This document shows, piece after piece, positions 16,923 through 26,900 of a stretch of DNA of 64,000 bases. The notes beneath the pieces were generated by a model. It was not told the origin of the DNA and searched no databases. It worked only from the letters and a program-made list of their open reading frames with translations. Made by a program: the position numbers and the translations under genes. Origin of the DNA: CAIZQW01 sp942493055 (lineage in GTDB: Bacteria > Verrucomicrobiota > Kiritimatiellia > RFP12 > UBA1067); the NCBI GenBank assembly GCA_942493055.1, contig OW818680.1, positions 372,001 through 436,000 on the forward strand, read 5' to 3'. How positions within the stretch are numbered: position 1 is the first letter of the stretch; each line of letters opens with the position of its first letter.

Positions 16923-17603
16923 ATGATGAAAACGCGTGTAATTGCAATTGACGGGCCCTCAGGCGCAGGTAAGTCTTCGGTCTCGAAGCGTGTCGGGGAG
17001 CAACTTGGCTTTCTGCATGTGGATTCCGGTGCGCTGTATCGGATCATGACGTGGCAATGCCTGGAGAACAGCATTGATACCGCGAATCCGGATGCCGTTG
17101 CCGCCTTTGCAGAGAAGGTCGATGTTGATTTTTCACCCTGCGAGGGCAAGATCGCCTTTTATGTCAATGGCGTTGAGCCAGGAAATGCCATCCGTACGCC
17201 TCAAATCAATCAGCATGCCAGCCCCGTCGCAACCGTCAAGGCCGTGCGCGACCGCGTGACAGATTGGCTGCGCGACATGACGCGCTTTGGAAACCTCATT
17301 GTCGAGGGACGCGACATCACCACGGCCGTCTTCCCGGATTCCCCTGCCCGCTTCTATCTCGTCGCCAGCGCAGAGGCCCGTGCCGAGCGCCGCCGCAAGG
17401 AAGAAGTTGAAAAAGGCATTGCCAACCATTCAGCCGAAGAGGTCAAGAAATCCCTCCTGGCCCGCGATGCGATCGACTCCTCCCGCGTCCACGCCCCTTT
17501 ACGAAAAGCCGATGGCGCCCTTGAGATCGACAGCACGTTCATGACGCTGGATGAGGTCGTCCAGACCGTCATCGATGCACTTCCCCAGGAGTGGAAAAAT
17601 TAG
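16923..17603 (+). CDS. cmk: Cytidylate kinase
   Basis: This enzyme phosphorylates CMP/dCMP to the diphosphate with ATP, in the cytoplasm. The chosen start gives 226 residues, the normal Cmk length. P-loop GPSGAGKSSVSKR (11-23), VDSGALYR (CMP-binding), the EGRDITTAVFPD motif, and the LID-region Arg residues (RAERRRKEE, RDAIDSSR) are all present. The open frame extends upstream to 16782, but that overlaps the divergent VTC gene and its promoter. AAAGGG at 16911-16916 supports ATG 16923 or 16926. Stop is 2 bp before the micro-protein gene, so it is the first gene of an operon with that gene and the ketosynthase. Confidence 0.93.
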   Translation: MMKTRVIAIDGPSGAGKSSVSKRVGEQLGFLHVDSGALYRIMTWQCLENSIDTANPDAVAAFAEKVDVDFSPCEGKIAFYVNGVEPGNAIRTPQINQHASPVATVKAVRDRVTDWLRDMTRFGNLIVEGRDITTAVFPDSPARFYLVASAEARAERRRKEEVEKGIANHSAEEVKKSLLARDAIDSSRVHAPLRKADGALEIDSTFMTLDEVVQTVIDALPQEWKN

Positions 17604-17605
17604 CC

Positions 17606-17716
17606 ATGACGATTGCCGGATGGATTATGATGGTCAGTTGCTGGACACTCATTATTACGTTCAGCATCTTCTTGGTTTATAAAACAATCGCGACTCCACG
17701 GCATGACGATGACTAA
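17606..17716 (+). CDS. 36-residue single-pass membrane micro-protein
   Basis: An ATG two bases after the cmk stop opens a 36-codon frame. It has a hydrophobic stretch of about 20 residues (MMVSCWTLIITFSIFLVY) bounded by a polar start and a charged tail PRHDDD, and it overlaps the ketosynthase start by 14 bp in another frame. The layout (tight spacing, overlap, one clear membrane helix) suggests a real translated gene, perhaps a small subunit of a membrane protein or just a coupling frame. I do not recognise a family. The small accessory subunits of sodium symporters are similar in size and topology, but no symporter is nearby. Confidence 0.55.
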   Translation: MTIAGWIMMVSCWTLIITFSIFLVYKTIATPRHDDD

Positions 17717-19901
17717 ACCGCGCATAGCGATCTCCGGAATGGGGGCCGTCACACCCTACGGCGAAGGCGTCAACACGCTCTGGCTGGCCCTCTTGGAAGG
17801 CGCTTCAGCCATTAGCGTCTGCGACCGCTTTGACCTGGGGGGCCTCGCCTGCACCCAGGCCGGACTCATCCGCACCACGCCGTCAATCCCCGGACTTGAA
17901 AAAGCTTCGCGTGCCGTCTCCTTCGCTGCTGCCGCCTGCCGTGAAGCGCTCCAGGCGTCAGGACTGCTCAATGACCTCGACGCCTGCCAATCCATTGCCC
18001 TCATCACCGCCTCTAATTTCGGCGACATGGAAAGCGCAGAGCAGACCCTCGCCCCCACTACAGTCGGACACGATCCGCGCGCTGCCGCGGCCTGCGCCCA
18101 ATCCTCCGTTACAGACCTCCTGGCAGACGCCTTCCATCTCAACGGAATCCGCCTGGCACTCTCCCTCTCCTGCGCCTCCGGCGCCTCTGCCGTGGCGACC
18201 GCCGCAAACCTTCTGGCCGCCAACCGCGCCACGCGCGTCCTGTTGGTCGGGTATGATGTCATCTCCCCCTTCTCCTGGAGCGGACTCTGCTCCTTGCGGA
18301 CCATGACCAAGGAGAAGGTCCGGCCATTTGACCTGAACCGAAGCGGCACGGTCTTCTCTGAGGGCGCAGCAGCCCTCCTGCTGGAACGCCTTGATGCAGG
18401 TGACACCCCTGCGCGCCCCCCTCTCGCCTATCTCACGGGCTGGGCCTGCGGCAACAACGGCTTCCACCTGACCGCCCCAGCCTTGCGCGGCGCAGGATCA
18501 GCCACGGTCATGCGCGAAGCCCTCACGCAGGCAGGGCTTGAGCCAGCCGCCATTGACCACATCAACGCCCACGGCACCGGCACGCAACCCAATGACTCGA
18601 CCGAGACGCAAGCCATCCAGGATATCTTCCAAGACGCTGCGCGCTCCATCCCCGTCACTTCGATCAAGGGCGCGCTCGGACATCTCCTGGGCGCTGCAGG
18701 AACCGTTGAGATCGTTGTTTCCGTACTATCGCTGAACTACAACCTGATTCCTCCGACAGCCAACTACGAGACGCCTGATCCGGCCTGCGCTTTGGATATT
18801 GTCACCTCCCCCCGCACCGCAGCGCTTCACCATGTGCTCTCGAACTCCGCCGGCTTCGGAGGCTGCAATGCCGCCGTGATTCTTTCAAAGTCCGCTCCGG
18901 CACCTACGTCGAGCATCCCTCTACACGCTGTTGCTCCGCAGCAGGTCTACATCACCGGCCTCGGAGCGCTCTGCGCACTCGGCAGCGACCCGCAGGAGAT
19001 CGCGCTTGCCTTGCGCGAAGGAGAGCCAGCCTTAGCCCCCCTCTCCCGCTTTGCCGCTCCAGGCACACCCATGGTCGGTGAAGTCCCTGCTGTTGACTTA
19101 GCCGCCTGCGGCGTCTCCAAGAAAACCTATCTGGACACCGCAAGCACACTCTTTCTCGCAGCAACAGGACAGGCCCTTCGACACGCCGGCGTCAAGCTTG
19201 AAGCGATTGGAAACGCCAAAACAGGCATTCTGGCAGGCACCACCTATGGCTGCCTGGAGACGGCCGAACTCTTTTTTGCCGACTACCTTGCCAAGGGACC
19301 CCGCCTCGTCAAACCGCTCCTCTTCCCCCACGCCTACACCAACACCCCGGTCAGCCTGGCCTCCATGGAGTGGGAACTGCGAGGCGAGCACGAGAACAAT
19401 GTCTCCGCAGACATCGCCTCAGGGGTTGCCCTGGTACAAGCCTTTGATCTTCTCGCTTCAGGACGCTCACACACCCTCGTGGCCGGCGGCGTCGAGGCGC
19501 TCTCACCCATGCGCTTAAGGGCAAACCCGGACGCAGCCACATTAGGCGAGGGAGCTGCAGCACTCGTCCTCTCAACGGAGGCGCAAGCGCCCTACGCACG
19601 CATCCTGGGCTGCTCGATAGCCCCGACGCTGAGCCAAGCCCTCTCAATCATACTGGCAGCCAAGGCGCTCACACGCGAGGCAATTGAGTCAGTTTACGTG
19701 AACGGGAAAGCGCTTGATGCTACGCTTGCACTATTCCCGCAAGACAAAGTAATATCGGCTGAAAAACTCTGTGGCAATCTTGAAGGTGCCTCATCCGCCC
19801 TCCACCTCTGCTTCGCGCTCCTCTCCGGCCACCAAGGTCCGCTTCTCATCCTGACCAGCAACCGCTCCACCACCGTCGCGATCCTCGTGCAGCGTACCTA
19901 A
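17703..19901 (+). CDS. Fused ketosynthase - chain-length-factor-like protein
   Basis: Two thiolase-fold domains are joined in 732 residues. Domain 1 (1-405) is a complete FabF-type beta-ketoacyl-ACP synthase: nucleophile Cys157 (LSCASGA), His290 (NAHGTGT), Lys322 and His327 (KGALGHLLGAAG), and the C-terminal FGGCNAAVI. Domain 2 (about 412-732) begins VYITGLGALCALG but carries Ile where the nucleophilic Cys should be (ADIASGVAL), lacks the NAHGTGT motif, and is shortened. It therefore resembles the inactive KS-beta/chain-length factor of type II polyketide and aryl-polyene synthases. No ACP, ketoreductase or dehydratase lies next to it in this window. It overlaps the micro-protein gene start and follows cmk. 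It could serve fatty-acid or polyene chain building. Confidence 0.88.
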   Translation: MTMTKPRIAISGMGAVTPYGEGVNTLWLALLEGASAISVCDRFDLGGLACTQAGLIRTTPSIPGLEKASRAVSFAAAACREALQASGLLNDLDACQSIALITASNFGDMESAEQTLAPTTVGHDPRAAAACAQSSVTDLLADAFHLNGIRLALSLSCASGASAVATAANLLAANRATRVLLVGYDVISPFSWSGLCSLRTMTKEKVRPFDLNRSGTVFSEGAAALLLERLDAGDTPARPPLAYLTGWACGNNGFHLTAPALRGAGSATVMREALTQAGLEPAAIDHINAHGTGTQPNDSTETQAIQDIFQDAARSIPVTSIKGALGHLLGAAGTVEIVVSVLSLNYNLIPPTANYETPDPACALDIVTSPRTAALHHVLSNSAGFGGCNAAVILSKSAPAPTSSIPLHAVAPQQVYITGLGALCALGSDPQEIALALREGEPALAPLSRFAAPGTPMVGEVPAVDLAACGVSKKTYLDTASTLFLAATGQALRHAGVKLEAIGNAKTGILAGTTYGCLETAELFFADYLAKGPRLVKPLLFPHAYTNTPVSLASMEWELRGEHENNVSADIASGVALVQAFDLLASGRSHTLVAGGVEALSPMRLRANPDAATLGEGAAALVLSTEAQAPYARILGCSIAPTLSQALSIILAAKALTREAIESVYVNGKALDATLALFPQDKVISAEKLCGNLEGASSALHLCFALLSGHQGPLLILTSNRSTTVAILVQRT

Positions 19902-19918
19902 AATTTTGATATCTGTGC

Positions 19919-19947
19919 TTGTCATCCGCCTGCCACTTTGCTAACGT
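19919..19947 (+). promoter_or_regulatory. Promoter for tRNA-Thr
   Basis: TTGTCA (19919-19924), a 17-nt spacer and TAACGT (19942-19947) give an expected start near 19954, about 11 nt before the mature tRNA end. Confidence 0.55.
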
Positions 19948-19964
19948 ATGCAAACCATTTTTTA

Positions 19965-20040
19965 GCCAGCTTAGCTCAGTTGGTAGAGCACTTGATTTGT
20001 AATCATGAGGTCATCGGTTCGACCCCGATAGCTGGCTCCA
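19965..20040 (+). tRNA. tRNA-Thr (anticodon UGU)
   Basis: The 76-nt cloverleaf has a perfect 7-bp acceptor stem (GCCAGCT/AGCTGGC), D-arm GCTC...GAGC, anticodon loop TTTGTAA with TGT at 19998-20000, T-arm ATCGG-TTCGACC-CCGAT, and an encoded CCA end. The anticodon stem CTTGA/TCATG has one U-U mismatch at its second pair, otherwise normal. It reads ACA and, by wobble, other Thr codons. A promoter lies before it and a terminator after it. Confidence 0.95.
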
Positions 20041-20044
20041 TCTG

Positions 20045-20090
20045 AAAACCCGCAAAAATATTATTTTTTTTGTGGGTTTTTCTTTTTTCA
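20045..20090 (+). terminator. Rho-independent terminator after tRNA-Thr
   Basis: The stem AAAACCCGCAAAAA (20045-20058) pairs with the downstream TTTTTGTGGGTTTT arm (one G-U pair). It is followed by a T-rich tract. Confidence 0.75.
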
Positions 20091-20716
20091 AGGGACTTCT
20101 GCCTGATGCTGAAATTCAGAATCAGTATCATCTACGTCATCGAAAAGCAGGATGAGTATGTTATCCGCGATCCAGTACGGTTTACTGAATGGAGGCTCTT
20201 CGGGTATCTGTACTGAATTAGCAGAGATCCTTTGAAGCGTTCGGTTTCGGTTCGTAGATGACGGTTCAATGTGGAAGAGCCGTCCCGCCCAATGCCACTA
20301 ACTTTTCATGGGGCAACAGGGGAACGGCCTACAGAGGGACAGACAAGAATGGCTCTCCTCTTTCATGCGGGCGGGACCCGCCTTCGCTGAGGCTACGGCG
20401 AGGCAGGCGCCCACGCTCCCTTCTATTGCTGCCCTCAAAGGAGCGCGGGCATCTTGCCCGCCGGAGCCGGGACGGCTCCGCCACCTTATTGCCCTAGGAG
20501 CGCCGACGCTTGGCCGCCGTAGCCTTGGCGTAGGCGGGTCCGCGGCGGCAAGAAAGGTGGCGCGGGCCATCAAGGCCGACGGGGACGTCGGCGTTCCCAG
20601 GAGATAAGCCCTTCGCTTGCAACAAGCTAACACGGAAGATAAAGACGAAACGGGCTGCGAAAAATTAGTGACAATAGCCGTCCCGCCTCTTTCTCAGTGC
20701 CGGTCCGCCGCTGCCA
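20091..20716. repeat. Intergenic cluster of REP-like GC-rich palindromes
   Basis: No convincing gene was found. Three recognisable units are present: 20378-20408 (CCGCCTTCGCTGAGGCTACGG core), tandem perfect 7-bp hairpins GCGGGCA-TCT-TGCCCGC (20445-20461) and CGGAGCC-N5-GGCTCCG (20462-20480), and 20511-20540 (GGCCGCCGTAGCCTTGGCG core). The first and third are inverted relative to each other, and the third matches the copy at 5083-5111. A looser inverted pair (20290-20306 with 20657-20673) brackets the cluster. Short frames here merely read through the repeats. Confidence 0.65.
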
Positions 20717-20890
20717 CTATTCGGTTTGCACCATCCGACCGACATCGTTGAGCACCATGTTGCCCTTCACAATGGTTCCGAACACAGAGCGCATATCTTG
20801 CACACAGATCGTCACAAAATACCAACCCGGACTGGAATAATCCCAGCCCTTTAGCCTTATGCTCTGTCGATCTGGAAGCGGTTCATCCAT
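20717..20890 (-). pseudogene. N-terminal remnant of a REP-associated tyrosine transposase
   Basis: A 57-codon frame begins at an ATG and contains RQSIRLKGWDYSSPG followed by WYFVTICVQDMRSVFG and MVLNDVGRMV. This is the hallmark N-terminus of REP-associated tyrosine transposases (RAYT, IS200-like Y1 family) as I know it: the (R)SIRL-x-x-YDY...YFVTICT-x-D pattern. It stops at TAG after GRMVQTE. The HUH metal-binding motif and catalytic Tyr, which lie further on in full proteins of about 170-320 residues, are missing. It is therefore a decayed fragment. Its place beside a cluster of REP-like palindromes fits the known link between RAYTs and REP spread. Confidence 0.75.
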
Positions 20891-20999
20891 TGTTCAACAG
20901 CCTGCTTCATATAAAATGCAGGCCAGCATGCCGCTGGGATCCAGATTCCCCACGACTAGACGACCCAAAAGATCACCCTTTAGCGGTATAATCGCCGCG

Positions 21000-23900
21000 T
21001 CACGGCGTAACAAGGACGCGGAAGAACATTGAAGGGCCGGCCAGCGGCGTGCTGATTGTCACCTCAACGCGTTCGTAGGACGTGCCCAGCGGCGTCAGTT
21101 GCACGCCGAGGGTAAACGTCACCACATCATCCCAGGCCGGCGGTGCGAGGGTCGGCGATCCCTGAAGCGTATAGCTCAGGGCCGGATCGTCCTTGCGACG
21201 CACGTAGCTGACCAGGAGATTGCCGCCCGGTGCAGTGGTCAGCGTGAGAAGCGCGCTAGCATCAGCCACAGTCGGCACCCCGCCGAAGGCGTACTCGGTA
21301 TCGTTATCCTTCGTGTCGCCGTCCGTGTTCGCCGCGCCGCCCCACAGCGTCGCCTCCAGCGCGGGATTGGCCGCGTCCTTGCCGAAGTGCGTCACGTTCC
21401 ACAGGTTACGCGGCGTGTTGGACAGCAATACGCCGTCCACCAGCACCACCACGTCAAACGGCTCCACCCCGATATCGCCGCTCGCGTCTGTCGCTGTCAC
21501 CTCGACCGGCACACGCCCCAGCACAGTCGGTGTACCGGAGACAGTCATGCCAGCAACGGTCAGGCCGTGACCCGTTGTCGGAAGCACAGGCACCACGGTC
21601 AACACGTCATACACGTCCGGATCTGCAAAGACCCCGTCGGGTATTGTGTAAGCGAACAACTCGCCCCACTCCGCCATCTGATCGGCAAGCGGAGTCACCA
21701 CCACCGGGGCATTGTTAAACTTGAAGCGATACATATAGGCACTGTCGTTCCGGTCGAAGCGGTCGAAGAAGCTATCGCCGGTGCCCACGATACCAACCGT
21801 CTGACAGAGGCTCACGGCATTGCCGAAATGCTCAAACGATGCGGGTTCCGGGTTCATCAGTCGCTCCGCCAGCAGCCAGGCCGAGCCATTCGTCGCGGTG
21901 CGCCGATATAGATAGGCCGAGCCGTTTCTGGAGGTCACCCAGGAACCGGGGGCGCCCACGAACAGGAGATCAGCGCTCAGCGAGACACTCTGCCCAAAGT
22001 TCAACTCGCCGTCCGCCACCGCGTCGAGCCGAGCCGACTGGACCCAGTCCAAGCCCGCGTTGGCCGCAAACACGTAGACGACACCCGCCTCGATAGTCCC
22101 GCCAGATAACCGCGTATTCGGCGCACCCACTGCCAGGAGCGTCCCTTTCAACGAGACGCTGTAGCCGAAACCGTCGACGTTGGTCACCGCCCCGAGCCGG
22201 ATGGTCTGGCTCAGACCCCACGCGCCCGCGTCGTTCTCGAAGCAGAAGACCGCCCCCTTCGGATCGGCAGCCGGCGTGCCCACCTTGTTGCGCGGCGAAC
22301 CTGCGACCAACCGGTCGCCGTCGAGCGAGACCGACCAGCCGCACTCGATGCTGCTCTGCCCGCGCGGTTCCCAGCGCATGATCTCGCCCCAGGCGTCAGG
22401 CCCGTTGACGTTACGTCCGAACAACAGGACCGCGCCCTCGGCTGGAGACGTAGCCGAAAGCGTCGCCTTCGGCGCGCCAACCGCCAGCAGGTCGCCGTTC
22501 ACGTCCACCGAGAAGCCGAAATGGCTGCCCGACGGCAGGTTGGTTGGAGTCAGGCGACGCAACAGCCCCCAGTTGTCGGGCCCGCCCTGATCGCGCCCGA
22601 AGAGGTAGACCACGCCGACGGAGGAGGCACCGACCTCATCCTTGATGGCGCCTATTGCGATCAGATCGTCGCTAATCGACACCGCAGTTCCGAACTCGTC
22701 GCTGGCGTCCACTTGCGCCGGCTGGAGCTGCCGCCACTCCTGCCAGGTATTGGTCGTGCCGGGCACCAGCTTGTAGACCAGCGCGGACCCCGAATCGGTT
22801 CCATTGACGTTGGCTCCCGGCGCGCCCGCAACCGCGAACTCCATGCAGGTATCCACCGCGAAGCCGAAGGTGCTGCGCAGGACAGAGTTCGTGGGCTGCA
22901 GGCTGCCCTCACTCGGACTGTAAGCCCAGACGCTGGTCTGGCTGTCCGCGACCGGCGGCGCGAAACCATCATCCACGGTCAGCGTGAAGACAGTGACCTG
23001 CGGCTGGTTCGCCGCGACGACGCCCGCGCCGTACAAGAACTCCAGCGCGCGCACCTGTGGCGTAACCTGCGCTGCTGTCAGTCCCGTGGCCCGATACGCG
23101 CCGCCACCCAAGGCCACGAAGCTGCCCAGATTCTGAAGGACCCCGTTTGCGGGATTGCTCAATTGGACCGTGACCGTGAGCGGCTGAAGCGTCAAGTCGT
23201 CAACGTCGATGATCGTGACTGAGGCGAAGAGGCGGAGCGGCATGGCTGCGTAGACGGTCTGCCCGGCCCGGGTCCCGGCAATGACGGAAGCATCGTTGGC
23301 GGCCGTCACACGGACGACGGTCTGGGTGTCGGTGATTGGAGCGGACTTGTTGTCGGTCACCGAAAGGGTGAAGCGCGTCGGCTCGGTTTGGGGCACCGTG
23401 ATGCGGTTCTCGGTCGGCACGAAGAGCAGGTTGCGCAGGTTCGCCGTAGCTGCGGCGGCCGTCGCGCCCACAAGCCCGTAGCGCCCGTTTCCGAGGTCCA
23501 CAAAGCTGCCGAGTTCCTGCAGCACACCCTTCACCGCAGCGTCAAGCTCGACCGTCACATCGATCGGCTCCTGGGTCTGCTGGTCCACCTCGACGAGCGT
23601 CACCCCGGTGAAGGGTTGTACGGACTCCTTGTCCGTAATCGTCGGGTTAGGCGGTTCGTTCAGGATCACAGGGATGTCATTCCGGCCCAACACCCGCATC
23701 GTCACTGACGTCGTGCTCTGATCGCTTCCTTGCTCATGAACAACAACCTGTACGACACCTGTGACCACACCTCCGGCATCGTCGAGAACAGTGTAGGAGA
23801 AGCTCTCGGTATACGGGTAGAGGCCCGCGTAGGTGGCGGCGGGTGCGTAGAGTACTGTATTCGAAGGGCTCAGCATCACCGTGCCGCCCTGCGTGGCACC

Positions 23901-26900
23901 CAACACCTCCGCAAGCGTATATTCGCCCGCATATGTAGCGAACAGCACATCATTGGCGACTACATCGAAATCATTCGACTGAGAGCCCGACAGGGCGACG
24001 AAGAGGTCCGGCAAGGTCGGTAGCGCACCCACCTGCACGCGGACTGTCGCGGAACCCGTGCCGCCCAACCCATCGTTCACGGAATACGTAAAGGTATCGA
24101 TGCCGACAAAGCCCTCAGGCGGCGTGTAGAGCACATTCGCGCCGCTGATACTGACGGTACCGTTATAGGCTGTGGCTGAATTGGTCGTGATGACCCAGCC
24201 GTCCGCCGTGCCTGGCTGCGCGAAATCATTGCTGAGCAGTGGCAGCGTATTGTTCACGCTGCTTCTCAAAACGGTGAAGGCGTCGTCCTGAACAAGGGCG
24301 CCAAGCATATTTGCGCGATTCAGAACACGGACCTCCACTTGCCCAGAAGCCCTCCGCTCCGCACCGTCTGAAATTTCATACGTGAAGCGCTCGACATACG
24401 CGGGCGACGGCACGTCCGTCGGTTCGTACACGAGAGAGAGTCCGTCCTCGCTGATGGTCACGTGACCCGCATGATCCGGCGCATTCGGTCCCACGCCGAG
24501 CCCCGAGATCTGCACGGACTGACCAAGCGCAGGCTGAATACGGTCGTTGAACGTGACGGGCAGCGTGAAGGCCCTGGCGCTCGGGGCGCCGCTTTCGCGC
24601 GCATAAAAGACGTCAAAGGCGTCCGTATTCGCAAACAGGTCGCCCGGGGTGACGGTCACCGTGACCCAGGCGCTGTCAGTCGCTATTGAGTCGGACATCG
24701 TATACGTGAAGCTCTCCTGTCCGATAAATCCAGGCACGGGCGTATAGCTCAGCCGGTTACTGACCACGCTCACGGTGCCGCCCGCGCTGGGCGCTTCAGC
24801 ATCGGTTCCGATGCTGACCAGGGTATAGCTCTTGCCGTCCTCCGGGTAGCTGCGGTCATTCGCGAGCACATCCAGTGCGTAGGCGCTGCCTCCTCCGCGA
24901 ACCACGAAGCGGTCCGTATTGGCATAACTGCCGGAGGGAACGGTTGCGATGGTGACACTCCCTGTGGCCATGCGCGCCGTGCCGTCCGCCACCACGTAGA
25001 CAAAGTCTGCCTGGCCCACTGTGTTGGACGGCATGAAGAGCAGATGCTTGCCGGAACCGCTGACGCTGAGGGTGCCGATGGCTGTGTTCCCCGGCGTGAC
25101 AGAGACCAGCGTGAGTGCATTCGTTCCAAACGGCAGCACGCGGTCGTTGGCCAACACGTCCAGAGTGATGCCCAGGTCATTGGTCTTGGCTTCCACGGTG
25201 AAGAAATCGATCACCGTGTCGATCTTTCCGACAATGATCGAGACCACGCCTGTGCCGGTACCGCCGATGGTATCCGTCGCCAGATAGCGCAGATTTTCGA
25301 CACCGATAAAGCCCTCGTTCGGCGTGTAAACCAGTCTCCTCGCGGCCGCATCCACAACAGCGGTTCCGAAGAGCGCAGGGTCGAGCAACGTGGCAATGCG
25401 CAGCGCGTCGGTTGGCCCTGTCACGAGATTGTCATTCGACAAGACTTCCAGTGCGTTTGAGACGCTTCCGGGTTGCACGCTGAACGTATCGTTCTTCACG
25501 TAAAGCGTACCACGGCGGTCGATCACGTCCACACGGACATCCGCTTGCGCCACAGAGGTCCCGCCGGCAGTGACGCCGTACGTAAAGGTCAAGGGTGTCA
25601 TCCCGTTGGTGGCGGTAAACAGGAACACGTTGCCGCTAGGTACAGGCTGGCCCGACACAGAGGAGTCCCAGATGTTCGTGAGTAGCGACAACTCCGCGCC
25701 GCTGAGCGGCAGCGTGTTGTCGTTGGCGCGCACGTTCAGCACCGCTGTTTCGCCGTACGCCACAGCAGCATGGTCACTGGCCACGCCGAGGATACCATTC
25801 AGCGGAGGCGTCACAGAGCGGACAAGGACGCGCGCGCTGCGACGGTTGCCAATCTCATTTTCAACGACATACCGGAAGTAGTCGTCGCACGCAGGCCCTG
25901 CCGGCGAATCGTACACGAGGCTCTTGCCGTCTGGTGCGATGGACACTGTGCCACCCATCAGCGCAGGCCCGACATCCACGATGGTGAGCGTGGAGGCAAA
26001 CGGTGTAAAGTCGCGGTCGTTGGCGAGCACGTCGAGGCTCCGCCCCACGGTCTCCGCCGGCACATAGAACGAGTCGTCTACTACGAACAGGAAACTGTTA
26101 TCGGAGATTGTGTAGTTGAACGAGTCGATATACTCTTGCCAATCCGCCAACTGGTTCAGCCGCTCGGAAACAGTTGCGTCGTAGGTGGCGAGCAGCGTTT
26201 CAAGGTCGACACGCGCTTCACCGACTGTGAGCAAGTTGGAAGCCACCAGCACGGTCAGCAGGTCGTCCGGCAGCGTGCCGTTCATGTCCAGGTCGCTGTC
26301 ATGAAGCGCAGGCGTGTCCTCCGGGTGGGTGATGGGGTTGAATGATACCCGGTCATCTTCAGAGAGGGTCAGCGCATCGGGCCGGGCCACTGGCGTATCG
26401 TTGAGACCGATTACGAGGACAGCCACAAGCGAGGTCACGGTCCCTCCAGTCATCCCGTCGGAAACCCTGATCTTGAAGGTATCGAGCACACGCTCGTCAC
26501 GAGCCAACGTTTGGAGCGGAGCGGAAACGGCCGGGTTGTAGCTGATCTGGTCTCCGACGAGCAATAAGGCTGCCCCTTGCCGGCTGAACGCGTCGACAGC
26601 GGAAACAGTCAGGTCGTCCTTCGTGTCGATATCCGAGTCGTTGGCCAGCAGGTCCTGGGCCGCGAGGGTGATCAGCGTGTCCTCATCGGTTGACCAGAAA
26701 TTCGACAGTACAAGGGTTCCTAAAAGCGTGCCGCTGAGGTCGAGGGCCTGGACATCGATCCGGCCAGGTGTGTTCGAGGCAGGCGGCAGGGTATAGAGAA
26801 TATCCAGTCCGCTGGAGAGCACCTGCTCCAGTGTATTGGAGGGGGTCAAAAGCGGATTCAAAATGCTGAGCCCCTCGGGGTCAGGACGCGCCACAGGTGT

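Noticed and set aside
20258..20633. Overlapping frames of 79-111 residues near the RAYT remnant
   Set aside because: They read through GC-rich REP-like palindromes on either strand (Ala/Arg/Pro-rich), with no start signal; not coding.
20290..20673. Inverted pair (20290-20306 with 20657-20673) as transposon ends
   Set aside because: Only about 14 of 17 positions match, and no duplication or intact transposase lies between; noted in the repeat entry only.
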